Under the pieces are notes generated by a model that saw nothing but the letters and a program-made list of their open reading frames with translations, searched no databases and was not told the origin of the DNA. Shown here piece after piece: positions 1 to 7,082 of a DNA stretch of 7,516 nucleotides. The stretch lies in assembly GCA_021161885.1 (NCBI GenBank), contig JAGGZS010000228.1, positions 1-7,516 on the forward strand. Reading direction: 5' to 3'. The DNA comes from a bacterium (GTDB lineage: Bacteria > Auribacterota > Auribacteria > Auribacterales > Auribacteraceae). The position numbers and the translations under genes are program-made. Every line of letters starts with the position of its first letter. Position 1 is the first letter of the stretch.

Positions 1-55
1 GCAATTTTTTTCGTTCTTGCTCACTCAATGCTACTTTATACTTAATTGCGGGCAT
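1..55 (-). CDS. IS630-family transposase, N-terminal fragment (continues off the window)
   Basis: The minus strand reads ATG at 55-53, then M-P-A-I-K-Y-K-V-A-L-S-E-Q-E-R-K-K-L with no stop to the window edge. The pattern of a short basic lead followed by V-x-L-S/T-x-x-E-R-x-x-L resembles the start of many IS630-family transposases, just ahead of their helix-turn-helix DNA-binding domain. A perfect AAGGAGG (61-67) lies 5 bases upstream of the ATG, and a consensus promoter lies at 82-110. Only 18 residues are visible, so the DDE catalytic domain cannot be checked and the family assignment rests on resemblance plus the TA/CTAG junction. Another IS family is possible. Confidence 0.6.
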   Translation of the reverse strand, partial: MPAIKYKVALSEQERKKL

Positions 56-81
56 GCCTACCTCCTTATTTTTCTGGAGGC

Positions 82-110
82 ATTATAGCACACATATTAT
101 AACATTTCAA
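82..110 (-). promoter_or_regulatory. Sigma-70-type promoter of the transposase
   Basis: On the minus strand there is TTGAAA (110-105), a 17-base spacer, and TATAAT (87-82). The -10 matches consensus fully, the -35 in five of six positions, and the spacing is ideal. Transcription would run toward the transposase ATG at 55, away from hemC. A second TATAAT on the same strand (101-96) sits inside the spacer and could be an alternative -10. I see no comparably good promoter pointing into hemC, so the insertion probably separates the operon from its native promoter. Confidence 0.7.
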
Positions 111-117
111 CTATGAC

Positions 118-765
118 ATGACACTAGCTTTAGTGCAGGTTGACGAGATTATCGATAAAATAAAATCTTTTTACCATGATTTCAAAGCTCAAATAATTGT
201 TTTTTCTACTACCGGCGATAAAGACAAAAAAACACCTGTTTCACAAATTGAAGGAACCGATTTTTTTACCCGTGAAATTGATCAGGCAGTGCTCTCAGGT
301 AAAGCTGATTTTGCTGTGCACAGCGCAAAAGATTTACCCGACAAACTCAGGCAGGGGCTTGAGACGGTTTTAGTTACCGCTCCAATGGAACAGAACGACG
401 TTATTGTCTCAAAAAAAAATATGCCTTTATGTAAATTGCCGAAAAACGCTAAAATAGGAACAAGCAGTATAAAAAGAAAAACACAGCTTCGCGATTTTAG
501 GCCGGATTTTCAAATAATTGATATAAGAGGCAATATTGAAGAACGAATTAACATACTGGATAACACAAATTTAGATGCTGTTGTTATTGCCCAGTGCGCT
601 CTTGTAAGGTTAGGATTAGAAAACAGGATTTCTCAAAAAATACCTTTGCCGCTTATGCGCCCTCATCCCCTGCAAGGTTCTCTATCTGTAGTTATCAAAA
701 GCAATAACAGGGAAATGGCAAATTTTTTTAAGCATATCAAAAACAAAGAGGTTAAACCCGTATGA
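118..765 (+). pseudogene. hemC: Hydroxymethylbilane synthase (porphobilinogen deaminase), 5' end removed by IS; no third domain
   Basis: HemC joins four porphobilinogens into hydroxymethylbilane. The open frame (215 residues from ATG 118) shows the catalytic Asp motif A-V-H-S-A-K-D (66-72), G-T-S-S-I-K-R (114-120), I-R-G-N-I-E-E-R (136-143) and R-L-G-L-E (164-168). True homology begins at L-A-L-V-Q near position 124. The preceding G-T-R-G-S with its cofactor-binding Arg and Ser is gone, and ATG 118 has no ribosome binding site, so it is probably an accidental start within or beside the IS end. The protein also stops about 35 residues after L-P-L-P-L-M, lacking the C-terminal domain (Pfam Porphobil_deamC) whose Cys carries the dipyrromethane cofactor in the usual enzyme of roughly 300 residues. 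Its TGA overlaps the next ATG as ATGA, so the short C-terminus looks ancestral and not part of the damage. Unusual residues include G-T-D-F-F for the usual G-K-G-L-F, and K for the first Arg of S-L-R-R. Confidence 0.8.
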
Positions 766-2162
766 AAGTTTACATCGTAGGCGCGGGATCAGGAAAATGG
801 GATTTAATAAGCGTCAGGGGATTAAATATCCTCAAACAGGCGGATGTGATTATTTATGATTACCTCATAGATAAAAATATTTTCTGCCATACAAATAATA
901 AAGCGGAACTTATTTCATGCGCTCATCTTGGTAAAACTTCTTACGCGGATTCCAAAAAATCGGTGAAAGTTCAGCATAATATAAATCAGTTAATTGTCGA
1001 TTACGCAAAAAAAGGCAAAAAAGTCGTAAGACTCAAAGGCGGAGACGTATCTGTTTTCAGCAGAATCAGCGAGGAACTCGATTATCTTAATGAATATAAT
1101 ATAAGTTTTGAGATTGTACCGGGTATCACATCGGGTTGTATCGCTTCGGCTTATGCCGGAATTGCGCTGACCGCCCGCAATTTATCTTCCGATGTTCTTT
1201 TCCTGTCGGGATATGAAAAAAATTTTTCGAATGAGGCTACTGTTAATTGGCAAAGTGCAGCGGGATGTTCCACTATTGTTATTTATATGGGTGTCAAACA
1301 TATATCAAAAATATCAGATTTCCTAACCCGTTTCGGCAAACCAAAAGATACCCCTGTTTATTGTGTATCAAATGTTGCGGGCATTACGCAGGTTGATATT
1401 GTAAGTAATCTGAAAAACATATCCGAAGCAACAGAAAAAAATCAAATCAACCCCCCTGCAATATTTATCATAGGCGAACTTGTCAACCTAAATAAAAAAT
1501 TCGGCTGGTTTAAACAATCAAGAAAAATTCTTTATACAGGGTTATCTGAAGAAAGGTTTTTTTTAGACGGACTTTTTTTTCATGTGCCTATGATACAAAT
1601 TAAACCGCTGGATAATTACCAAAGATTTGATTCCTGTTTAACTTGTATTGAAAAATATGACTGGATAGTTTTTACCAGCAGATACGGTGTAGATTATTTT
1701 TTTAAAAGGTTCAATTCGCTTGGTTTTGATTCCCGCCGTTTAAAAGGGATAAAAATAGCGGTTATAGGAAATTCCACAAAAAACAAGCTGAACAAGTTTG
1801 GACTAAACCCAGATTTGATTCCAGCACAGGAAACGTCTGCCGGATTATTAGCGGAATTTTCAAAAATCAATGTCAAAAACCGCAGAATATTCATCCCGAG
1901 ATCAGATTTGTCAAGCAAAGGAATACCGGATGGACTTAGAAAAATAGGCGCGGCAGTAACCGATAGCATCGCTTATAAAAATGTGATTCCTAATGATTTG
2001 CCAGATATTAATTTTGACTTTTTTGACGAGATTTTTTTTACCAGCCCGTCAACAGTTAGAAATTTCATAACACAATACGCTAACCCGCCAAAACACTTAG
2101 ATATTAAATGTATTGGCAGCGCAACATATAAAGAGGCGAAAAAATGGAATATAATAGATTAA
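762..2162 (+). CDS. cobA-hemD: Fused uroporphyrinogen-III C-methyltransferase / uroporphyrinogen-III synthase
   Basis: This bifunctional protein of 466 residues would cyclise hydroxymethylbilane to uroporphyrinogen III (HemD part) and methylate it twice with S-adenosylmethionine to precorrin-2 (CobA part), the branch toward siroheme. Residues 1 to about 245 are CobA, with V-G-A-G (6-9), V-V-R-L-K-G-G-D (88-95), V-P-G-I-T-S (119-124), Y-M-G-V-K and P-P-A-I-F-I-I-G-E. From about 255 onward is HemD, with F-T-S-R-Y-G-V and, near the end, F-F-T-S-P-S-T-V. Several usually fixed CobA positions differ: G-S-G-K-W-D for G-P-G-D-P-D, G-G-D-V-S-V-F-S-R for G-G-D-P-F-V-F-G-R, and A-L-T-A-R for P-L-T-H-R. 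The HemD end is a little short and its last 19 bases overlap hemB. Start: ATG 762 overlaps the hemC stop and has AGAGG at 747-751. The frame is open throughout. Confidence 0.9.
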   Translation: MKVYIVGAGSGKWDLISVRGLNILKQADVIIYDYLIDKNIFCHTNNKAELISCAHLGKTSYADSKKSVKVQHNINQLIVDYAKKGKKVVRLKGGDVSVFSRISEELDYLNEYNISFEIVPGITSGCIASAYAGIALTARNLSSDVLFLSGYEKNFSNEATVNWQSAAGCSTIVIYMGVKHISKISDFLTRFGKPKDTPVYCVSNVAGITQVDIVSNLKNISEATEKNQINPPAIFIIGELVNLNKKFGWFKQSRKILYTGLSEERFFLDGLFFHVPMIQIKPLDNYQRFDSCLTCIEKYDWIVFTSRYGVDYFFKRFNSLGFDSRRLKGIKIAVIGNSTKNKLNKFGLNPDLIPAQETSAGLLAEFSKINVKNRRIFIPRSDLSSKGIPDGLRKIGAAVTDSIAYKNVIPNDLPDINFDFFDEIFFTSPSTVRNFITQYANPPKHLDIKCIGSATYKEAKKWNIID

Positions 2163-3115
2163 GACGGTTAAGGTCGACCAAGGCAATTCGCGATTTAACC
2201 GCGCAAACCAATATTGAAACTAAAAATTTTATTCTGCCTTATTTTGTTGTAGAAGGCGAAAAAATCAAATCGGAAATTATCTCTATGCCCGGCATCTACC
2301 GGTTCTCCATAGATAATTTACTGGTTGATGTAAAAGATTCAGTCAGCAAAGGAATAAAAACGTTTTTGATATTTGGAATTGAAGAAAATAAAACAAAAAC
2401 CGGTTCATCAGCATACGCCCGCAACGGGATAATACAAAAAGTGCTACGGGCGCTTAAAGATAAGTTCGCAGATAAAATCACCCTGATAACAGATGTCTGT
2501 CTGTGCGGATTTACAGATCACGGGCATTGCGCGATAATAAACAGCGAAAAAATAGACAATGACACCACAATTAATGTATTAGCGAAAACAGCATTATCCC
2601 ACGCTCAAGCCGGAGCAGATTTTACAGCGCCCTCAGCTATGATGGACGGACAAGTCCTGAGCATCCGCCGAATGCTCGACAATCAAGGGTATGCGGATGT
2701 GGGAATAATGGCTTATTCCGCCAAATACGCCTCGAATTTGTATTCTCCTTTCAGGGACATATTCGACTCATCACCTAAATTCGGGGACAGGCAAACATAT
2801 CAGATGGATATTCGCAATTCCAATCAGGCAATGCTCGAACTTGAATACGATATACAAGAACACGCTGATATTGTTATGGTTAAACCTGCTTTATTTTATC
2901 TTGACATTATCTGTAAAGCTAAACAACTATTTAATGTGCCTTTAGCGGCATATAACGTAAGCGGTGAATACGCCATGATAAAAAAATTAGCTGACGGGAA
3001 CGAAAAACTGGAGAAAGCATTGGCAATGGAATCGCTCATATCCATTAAACGGGCGGGCGCTGATATTATCATCAGTTATTTTGCTAAAAATATAGGGAGC
3101 TGGATTAGTGAATAA
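2144..3115 (+). CDS. hemB: Delta-aminolevulinic acid dehydratase (porphobilinogen synthase)
   Basis: HemB condenses two 5-aminolevulinates into porphobilinogen, feeding HemC. The 323-residue length is the family's normal size (E. coli 324) and the protein looks complete. The three zinc-binding cysteines are present in D-V-C-L-C-G-F-T-D-H-G-H-C (Cys119, 121, 129). The two active-site lysines are Lys194 in Y-S-A-K and Lys247 in M-V-K-P-A, the second forming the Schiff base in known enzymes. A-P-S-A-M-M-D-G-Q, Y-N-V-S-G-E-Y-A-M-I-K and S-I-K-R-A-G-A-D-I-I are also intact. The cysteine triad marks a zinc-dependent type and not the magnesium-only form. ATG 2144 lies inside the end of cobA-hemD and is preceded by AGAGG (2132-2136), 7 bases away, which supports this start and implies translational coupling. 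Confidence 0.96.
   Translation: MEYNRLRRLRSTKAIRDLTAQTNIETKNFILPYFVVEGEKIKSEIISMPGIYRFSIDNLLVDVKDSVSKGIKTFLIFGIEENKTKTGSSAYARNGIIQKVLRALKDKFADKITLITDVCLCGFTDHGHCAIINSEKIDNDTTINVLAKTALSHAQAGADFTAPSAMMDGQVLSIRRMLDNQGYADVGIMAYSAKYASNLYSPFRDIFDSSPKFGDRQTYQMDIRNSNQAMLELEYDIQEHADIVMVKPALFYLDIICKAKQLFNVPLAAYNVSGEYAMIKKLADGNEKLEKALAMESLISIKRAGADIIISYFAKNIGSWISE
3095..3099 (+). promoter_or_regulatory. Ribosome binding site for the GTG start of hemL
   Basis: GGGAG lies 8 bases before GTG 3108. This decides the start: translation from this GTG gives the expected HemL N-terminus (S-A-K-K-V-I-P-G-G-V-N-S-P-V-R) within a few residues, and no ATG is better placed. The site is inside the hemB coding region, and the two genes overlap by 8 bases. 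Confidence 0.7.
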
Positions 3116-4380
3116 TAACTTGTTTGAATCCGCCAAAAAAGTTATACCAGGCGGTGTGAACAGCCCGGTCAGGGCATTTAAAAGTGTAGGCGGAACACCT
3201 GTTTTTATAAAACGGGCTGAAGGCTCTTTTATATATGACGAGCACGATAGAAAATATCTCGACTACTGCCTGTCGTGGGGAGCTTTAATACTTGGGCACG
3301 CCAATGCTGAAGTTGTTGAAGCTATCAAAGTTACGGCAGATAAAGGCACAAATTTCGGTACCGCTACTAAACGTGAGGTACAGTTCGCTAACCTTATTGT
3401 TGACGCAATTTTGTCGATTGAAAAAGTCAGGCTTGTAAACTCGGGTACGGAAGCGGTTATGAGCGCAGTAAGGCTTGCTAGAGCATATACCGGTAAAAAT
3501 AAAATATTAAAGTTTGAAGGCGCTTATCACGGCCATAGCGATTGCCTGCTCGCAAAAAGCGGCTCGGGTATAACCGATTTATCTGTACCCGATACTCAAG
3601 GAGTGCCTTATGATTTTACTAAGCATACCCTGATAGCACCTTTTAACAATATCGCTAAAGTAAAACAAATAGTATCGTACTATAAAGACGATCTCGCGGC
3701 TGTTATCGTTGAACCGGTAATGGCTAATTGCGGTGTGGTTTTGCCTGAAAAAGGTTTTTTGGAATTTTTAAGAAGTATCGATAATACAGTCCTTATCTTC
3801 GATGAAGTTATAACAGGGTTCAGATTGTGTTACGGCGGAGCGCAAGATTTTTTCGGGATAAAACCGGATTTAACTTGTCTTGGAAAAATTATAGGCGGCG
3901 CAATGCCTGTCGGAGCATTTGGCGGCAGAGCGGATATTATGGATATGCTTGCGCCGGAAGGCAATGTGTATCAAGCAGGCACTTTGTCCGGCAACCCGAT
4001 AGCTGTAAGCGCGGGTATGGCATCTTTAAAAATACTTAAAAAAAATGATTTATATAAAAAAATCACAAAAACCGCTGATAAACTTTGCTCGGGGATAAAA
4101 AAAATCGCCGAGAATACGGGCATCAAATTGCAGATAAACCAAATAGGATCGATTTTCAGCATTTTTTACAGAGAATAAGGTCAATAAATTTAATCAGGCA
4201 AAAAATCACAATAAAAAAAAAATTAACAGATTTTTTCATGCTGCTTTGGATAAAAACATTTATTTTTCACCCTCTCCGTTTGAGGCAAATTTTTTATCTT
4301 GCGAACATACCGGTGAAAATATCGATTACACATTAACACAAATAGAGACAATTTTCAAAAAAATGGCGGGTAAAGCATGA
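3108..4380 (+). pseudogene. hemL: Glutamate-1-semialdehyde 2,1-aminomutase, frameshifted near the 3' end
   Basis: HemL is the PLP enzyme that turns glutamate-1-semialdehyde into 5-aminolevulinate in the C5 pathway. Frame 1 (GTG 3108 to TAA 4176-4178) gives 356 residues with N-S-G-T-E-A (111-116), Y-H-G-H-S-D (140-145), F-D-E-V-I-T-G-F-R (231-239) and the PLP lysine Lys260 in C-L-G-K-I-I-G-G. The family runs to about 425 residues. The missing end is present one base over. From 4162 that frame reads F-F-T-E-N-K-V-N-K-F-N-Q-A-K, later F-F-H-A-A-L-D-K-N-I-Y-F-S-P-S-P-F-E-A, and ends at TGA 4378-4380, overlapping the cysK start as ATGA. The joined product would be about 424 residues. The switch falls at six Ts (4162-4167). 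The premature product lacks the C-terminal domain's last 70 or so residues and is unlikely to fold normally. A sequencing slip or transcript slippage could make it functional. Confidence 0.88.
4162..4167 (+). other. Homopolymer T run at the hemL frameshift
   Basis: The codons I-F-S-I before the run are in the first frame, and F-T-E-N after it are in the second. The family consensus around here is F-T-x-F-F-T. Eight Ts would encode I-F-S-I-F-F-T-E-N in a single frame, matching it exactly, so loss of two Ts is the simplest history. Gain of one T from five would also restore the frame but would drop one of the paired Phe residues. Confidence 0.65.
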
Positions 4381-5303
4381 ATAAAATAGCGGACAGTATT
4401 CTTGGCCTGATTGGAAATACTCCTATGGTCAGGCTGAATAAATTAGTTGCCCCTAACAATGCTGAAATATTGGCTAAACTTGAATCGTTTAATCCCGGCG
4501 GAAGCGTAAAAGACAGGATTTGTTTATCTATAATAAATAACGGGGAAAAAAAAGGCGTAATATCTAAAGAATCAACTATTATTGAACCGACCAGCGGCAA
4601 TACTGGCATTGGCGTAGCTATGGTGTGCGCAGTAAAAGGATATAAGTGTATTTTGACTATGCCGGAAACAATGAGTTTGGAACGGATTTACCTGCTCCGG
4701 TCTTACGGCGCGCAAATAGTGCTTACTTCAAATAGAAAAGGTATGTTAGGAGCGATTGAAAAAGCCGAGCAATTATGCAAAAAAATCCCTGACAGCTTTA
4801 TGCTGAACCAATTTGCCAACGAGGCAAACCCGAGAATTCATAAGGAAACTACTGCAAAAGAAATTATAACCGCCGCTGACGGGAAAATTGACGCGTTTGT
4901 CGCAGGAGTGGGAACAGGCGGCACTATAACAGGTGTGGGAGAAGCGCTTAAACAGTTTAATCCGAAAATAAAAATTATTGCTGTTGAGCCGGCTGAAAGC
5001 GCGGTTCTATCGGGCAAAAAACATTCCCACCATAATATTCAGGGGATCGGAGCCGGGTTCATCCCGAAAATATTAAATACAGATGTAATCGATGAAATAA
5101 TTTTAGTGAACGATAAAGAGGCATTCGATACATCACGGCTATTGTCCAAAAAAGAAGGAATTACAGCAGGCATATCTTCCGGCGCGGCACTATGGGCGGC
5201 CATGAAAGTTGCTCAAAAGTTACACAAGAATAAAACAGTTATTACCATTTTGCCGGATACGGGTGAACGGTATTTTTCAATAGAACAGTATTTTAAAGCA
5301 TAA
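4377..5303 (+). CDS. cysK: Cysteine synthase (O-acetylserine sulfhydrylase), PLP-dependent
   Basis: CysK replaces the acetyl group of O-acetylserine with sulfide to give cysteine. The 308 residues match the usual length and appear complete. The PLP lysine is Lys45 in N-P-G-G-S-V-K-D-R. The substrate loop T-S-G-N-T-G is at 72-77. The phosphate-binding loop G-V-G-T-G-G-T lies near 177-183, and G-I-S-S-G-A-A near 265-271 contacts the cofactor ring. The C-terminus G-E-R-Y-F-S-I-E-Q-Y-F is typical. ATG 4377 overlaps the TGA of the restored hemL frame. There is only a weak purine stretch upstream, so cysK probably relied on coupling to hemL. With hemL stopping early at 4178, about 200 bases are now left before this start, which may reduce expression. 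CysM or cystathionine beta-synthase-like activity is less likely given the motif set. Confidence 0.93.
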   Translation: MNKIADSILGLIGNTPMVRLNKLVAPNNAEILAKLESFNPGGSVKDRICLSIINNGEKKGVISKESTIIEPTSGNTGIGVAMVCAVKGYKCILTMPETMSLERIYLLRSYGAQIVLTSNRKGMLGAIEKAEQLCKKIPDSFMLNQFANEANPRIHKETTAKEIITAADGKIDAFVAGVGTGGTITGVGEALKQFNPKIKIIAVEPAESAVLSGKKHSHHNIQGIGAGFIPKILNTDVIDEIILVNDKEAFDTSRLLSKKEGITAGISSGAALWAAMKVAQKLHKNKTVITILPDTGERYFSIEQYFKA

Positions 5304-5314
5304 TATAAATAAAC

Positions 5315-5320
5315 GAGGGG
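5315..5320 (+). promoter_or_regulatory. Ribosome binding site of the siroheme reductase
   Basis: GAGGGG lies 4 bases before ATG 5325, in the 21-base gap after cysK. It supports this start and independent initiation, unlike the coupled upstream genes. The spacing is short but usable. Confidence 0.6.
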
Positions 5321-5324
5321 AATA

Positions 5325-7025
5325 ATGTATAAACTGCCTTTGAATTTAAAAGAAGAATTGAACCAGTATAAAATTGAATTGAAAAAATTTTCAGACAGCC
5401 AAATAACCGCGTCCGAATTTAAAAATACTCATGTGCCGTGGGGCATTTATCCACATAGAGGCGGAAAAAGTTATATGATAAGAATTAGGGTTGCTTCCGC
5501 GGAAATTACCCCCGGGCAACTGAACGTCTTGGCGGAATTAGCCGCTGAATACGGCGATTCACGAATTCATTTAACAACCAGAGAAGATATCCAAATTCAC
5601 AATATTGATATCAAAAATTCTATAACCATTATGGAACGGCTGATGGATTTTGAACTCGCATCAAGAGGAGGAGGCGGCAATACGGGCAGAAACGTGCTTA
5701 TCTGTCCACGGGCAGGGGTATGCGCAAAAGAAATTTTTAATGTAGCCGAACATGTGAAGTCAGCCACTTCACTGATATTAAGCGATCAGTCATGGTGCAA
5801 ACTGCCGCGTAAACTTAAAATCGCTTTTTCCGGATGCAGCAACGACTGCACAGGTTGTTTAATTAATGATATTGGGTTTATCGCCCAACTTAAAAACGGG
5901 AAAAAAGGATTTAAGGTTTTTGCCGCAGGCAAAATGGGATCAAAATATAAAATCGGCTTTTTGCTGGAACAATTTTTACCTGAAGCAGATATTTTAAAAT
6001 GTATCTCAGCCGTGAAAAATATTTTCGCTCTCAAAGGCGACAGGAACAACAGAAACCGTAACCGCTTAAGATTTCTTGTCGAACAGATAGGTAAAGATGA
6101 ATTTATCAGATTGTATGGCGAACAAATTAAACTGCTCAGCGAAAATGAGGCGCAAACCCTGATCCCCGAAAGTATTAGATACACAAATTCCGATGACGCA
6201 CACATACCGCAAATAGATGACAAGCACTATAAAGCGTTTCTAAAATATAATGTAATACCCGAAAAACAAACAGGATTCTCAAGCGTAGAACTCAGAATAC
6301 CCCGTGGGGATATATTATCAGATAATGTTTTTTTACTTACCGCTCTCACGAAAAAATATAATTCCATTATATTCAGGCTGTCACAAGAACAAAATTTATT
6401 GATTTGCAGAGTGGAAAACAAAAATTTAGCTGATATTTTTTTGGATATAAAAAAAATTATGCCTGATTTTCTTTATCCGCGAACCTTACTAGACATTGTC
6501 TGTTGCACAGGGGCTTTAACATGTAACCTCGGGTTATGTAATTCACAAGGGCTAACAAAATATCTTGAAAAAAAAATCGCGGAATTTTTTATAGATAAAG
6601 AAGTGTTTAAAAAACTCAATATCAAAATAAACGGATGCCCTAACGCCTGCGGACACCATCCTATAGGCAAAATATCGTTTCAGGGAATGGCAAAAAAAGT
6701 AGAAGGACGTTTTGTGCCTTGTTATCGGGTTCTGACAGGCGGGTCGAAAAACGGAGAAAATACCTGTTTTGCTAAGTCTATAGGTGTAATTCCAGCTAAA
6801 AGCATCTGCTTGTTTTTAAACGATTTTCTCAGAAATATCGAAGACGGTTTAAAAAAATGCAGCAATGTTGATGACTATATGCGCAATGACGCAACTCAAA
6901 TAGCGCAAAGGGTGATTAACTCATATTTACCTATACCGTCTTACGATGAAAATAGAGATTATTATGTGGACTTTGGGAAAAAAAATGATTTTTCTTTAGA
7001 CGCACTGCGACAAGCACAACCATAA
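5325..7025 (+). CDS. Ferredoxin-type sulfite (or nitrite) reductase, siroheme and [4Fe-4S] protein
   Basis: A 566-residue protein of the nitrite/sulfite reductase family, built of two similar halves and predicted to reduce sulfite to sulfide by six electrons in the cytoplasm. The catalytic basic residues known from E. coli sulfite reductase hemoprotein have clear counterparts: Arg86 in L-T-T-R-E, Arg122 in G-R-N-V, and Lys163 and Lys165 in L-P-R-K-L-K. The C-terminal half carries the cluster/siroheme cysteines C-x5-C (394, 400) and C-x3-C (438, 442; G-C-P-N-A-C). The N-terminal half also has a full set, Cys127/133 and Cys171/175, with the same 37-residue gap. No flavin or NAD domain is present, so electrons must come from a separate donor such as ferredoxin. 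Sulfite is favoured over nitrite because of cysK and cysH on either side. The frame is complete and unbroken. Confidence 0.9.
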   Translation: MYKLPLNLKEELNQYKIELKKFSDSQITASEFKNTHVPWGIYPHRGGKSYMIRIRVASAEITPGQLNVLAELAAEYGDSRIHLTTREDIQIHNIDIKNSITIMERLMDFELASRGGGGNTGRNVLICPRAGVCAKEIFNVAEHVKSATSLILSDQSWCKLPRKLKIAFSGCSNDCTGCLINDIGFIAQLKNGKKGFKVFAAGKMGSKYKIGFLLEQFLPEADILKCISAVKNIFALKGDRNNRNRNRLRFLVEQIGKDEFIRLYGEQIKLLSENEAQTLIPESIRYTNSDDAHIPQIDDKHYKAFLKYNVIPEKQTGFSSVELRIPRGDILSDNVFLLTALTKKYNSIIFRLSQEQNLLICRVENKNLADIFLDIKKIMPDFLYPRTLLDIVCCTGALTCNLGLCNSQGLTKYLEKKIAEFFIDKEVFKKLNIKINGCPNACGHHPIGKISFQGMAKKVEGRFVPCYRVLTGGSKNGENTCFAKSIGVIPAKSICLFLNDFLRNIEDGLKKCSNVDDYMRNDATQIAQRVINSYLPIPSYDENRDYYVDFGKKNDFSLDALRQAQP

Positions 7026-7077
7026 AACTTTTCTGCTAAGGAGAAATATATTTTTAATGAAAATTTTTTTAGTCTAT

Positions 7078-7082
7078 GAGGA
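7078..7082 (+). promoter_or_regulatory. Ribosome binding site of cysH
   Basis: GAGGA lies 7 bases before ATG 7090 and supports that start. The 64-base gap between the reductase and cysH also contains AAGGAG (7038-7043), 13 bases ahead of another ATG at 7057 that opens a frame of only nine residues. I see no terminator hairpin or convincing promoter in the gap, so cysH was probably co-transcribed with the genes before it. Confidence 0.6.

Larger units (their letters stand above)
1..126 (-). mobile_element. End of an IS630-like insertion sequence inserted in hemC
   Basis: This stretch holds the start of a minus-strand transposase, its promoter and ribosome binding site, and then a junction with hemC. 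The likely outer boundary is the TA at 125-126 inside CTAG (124-127). Downstream of it the plus strand reads as normal HemC (L-A-L-V-Q), while the upstream codons do not fit the near-universal G-T-R-G-S that should precede it. IS630 elements are known to insert at TA, often within CTAG, and duplicate the TA. Read outward-in on the minus strand the end begins GTGTCATGTCATAG, with a tandem GTCAT. The other end of the element is outside the window, so the inverted repeat and the TA duplication cannot be confirmed here. Confidence 0.65.

Noticed and set aside
74..102. Possible plus-strand promoter driving hemC from the IS end
   Set aside because: A TATTAT-like -10 exists at 95-100, but there is no acceptable -35 at proper spacing; the AT content makes such matches cheap.
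1694..1969. Minus-strand open frame of 91 codons inside cobA-hemD
   Set aside because: It lies antisense to a well-supported HemD domain, has no recognisable domain, and is a by-product of codon use.
2620..2655. A-P-S-A-M-M-D-G-Q in HemB as a damaged A-P-S-D-M-M-D-G
   Set aside because: E. coli HemB itself has Ala at this position, so it is normal variation and not a lesion.
4085..4336. Plus-strand open frame across the hemL frameshift, 83 codons
   Set aside because: It is in the third frame. The HemL C-terminal homology is in the frame running from 4162 to 4380, not in this one.
5786..6223. Minus-strand open frame of 145 codons inside the reductase
   Set aside because: It is antisense to conserved siroheme-binding sequence, with low-complexity Ser/Leu-rich translation and no family resemblance.
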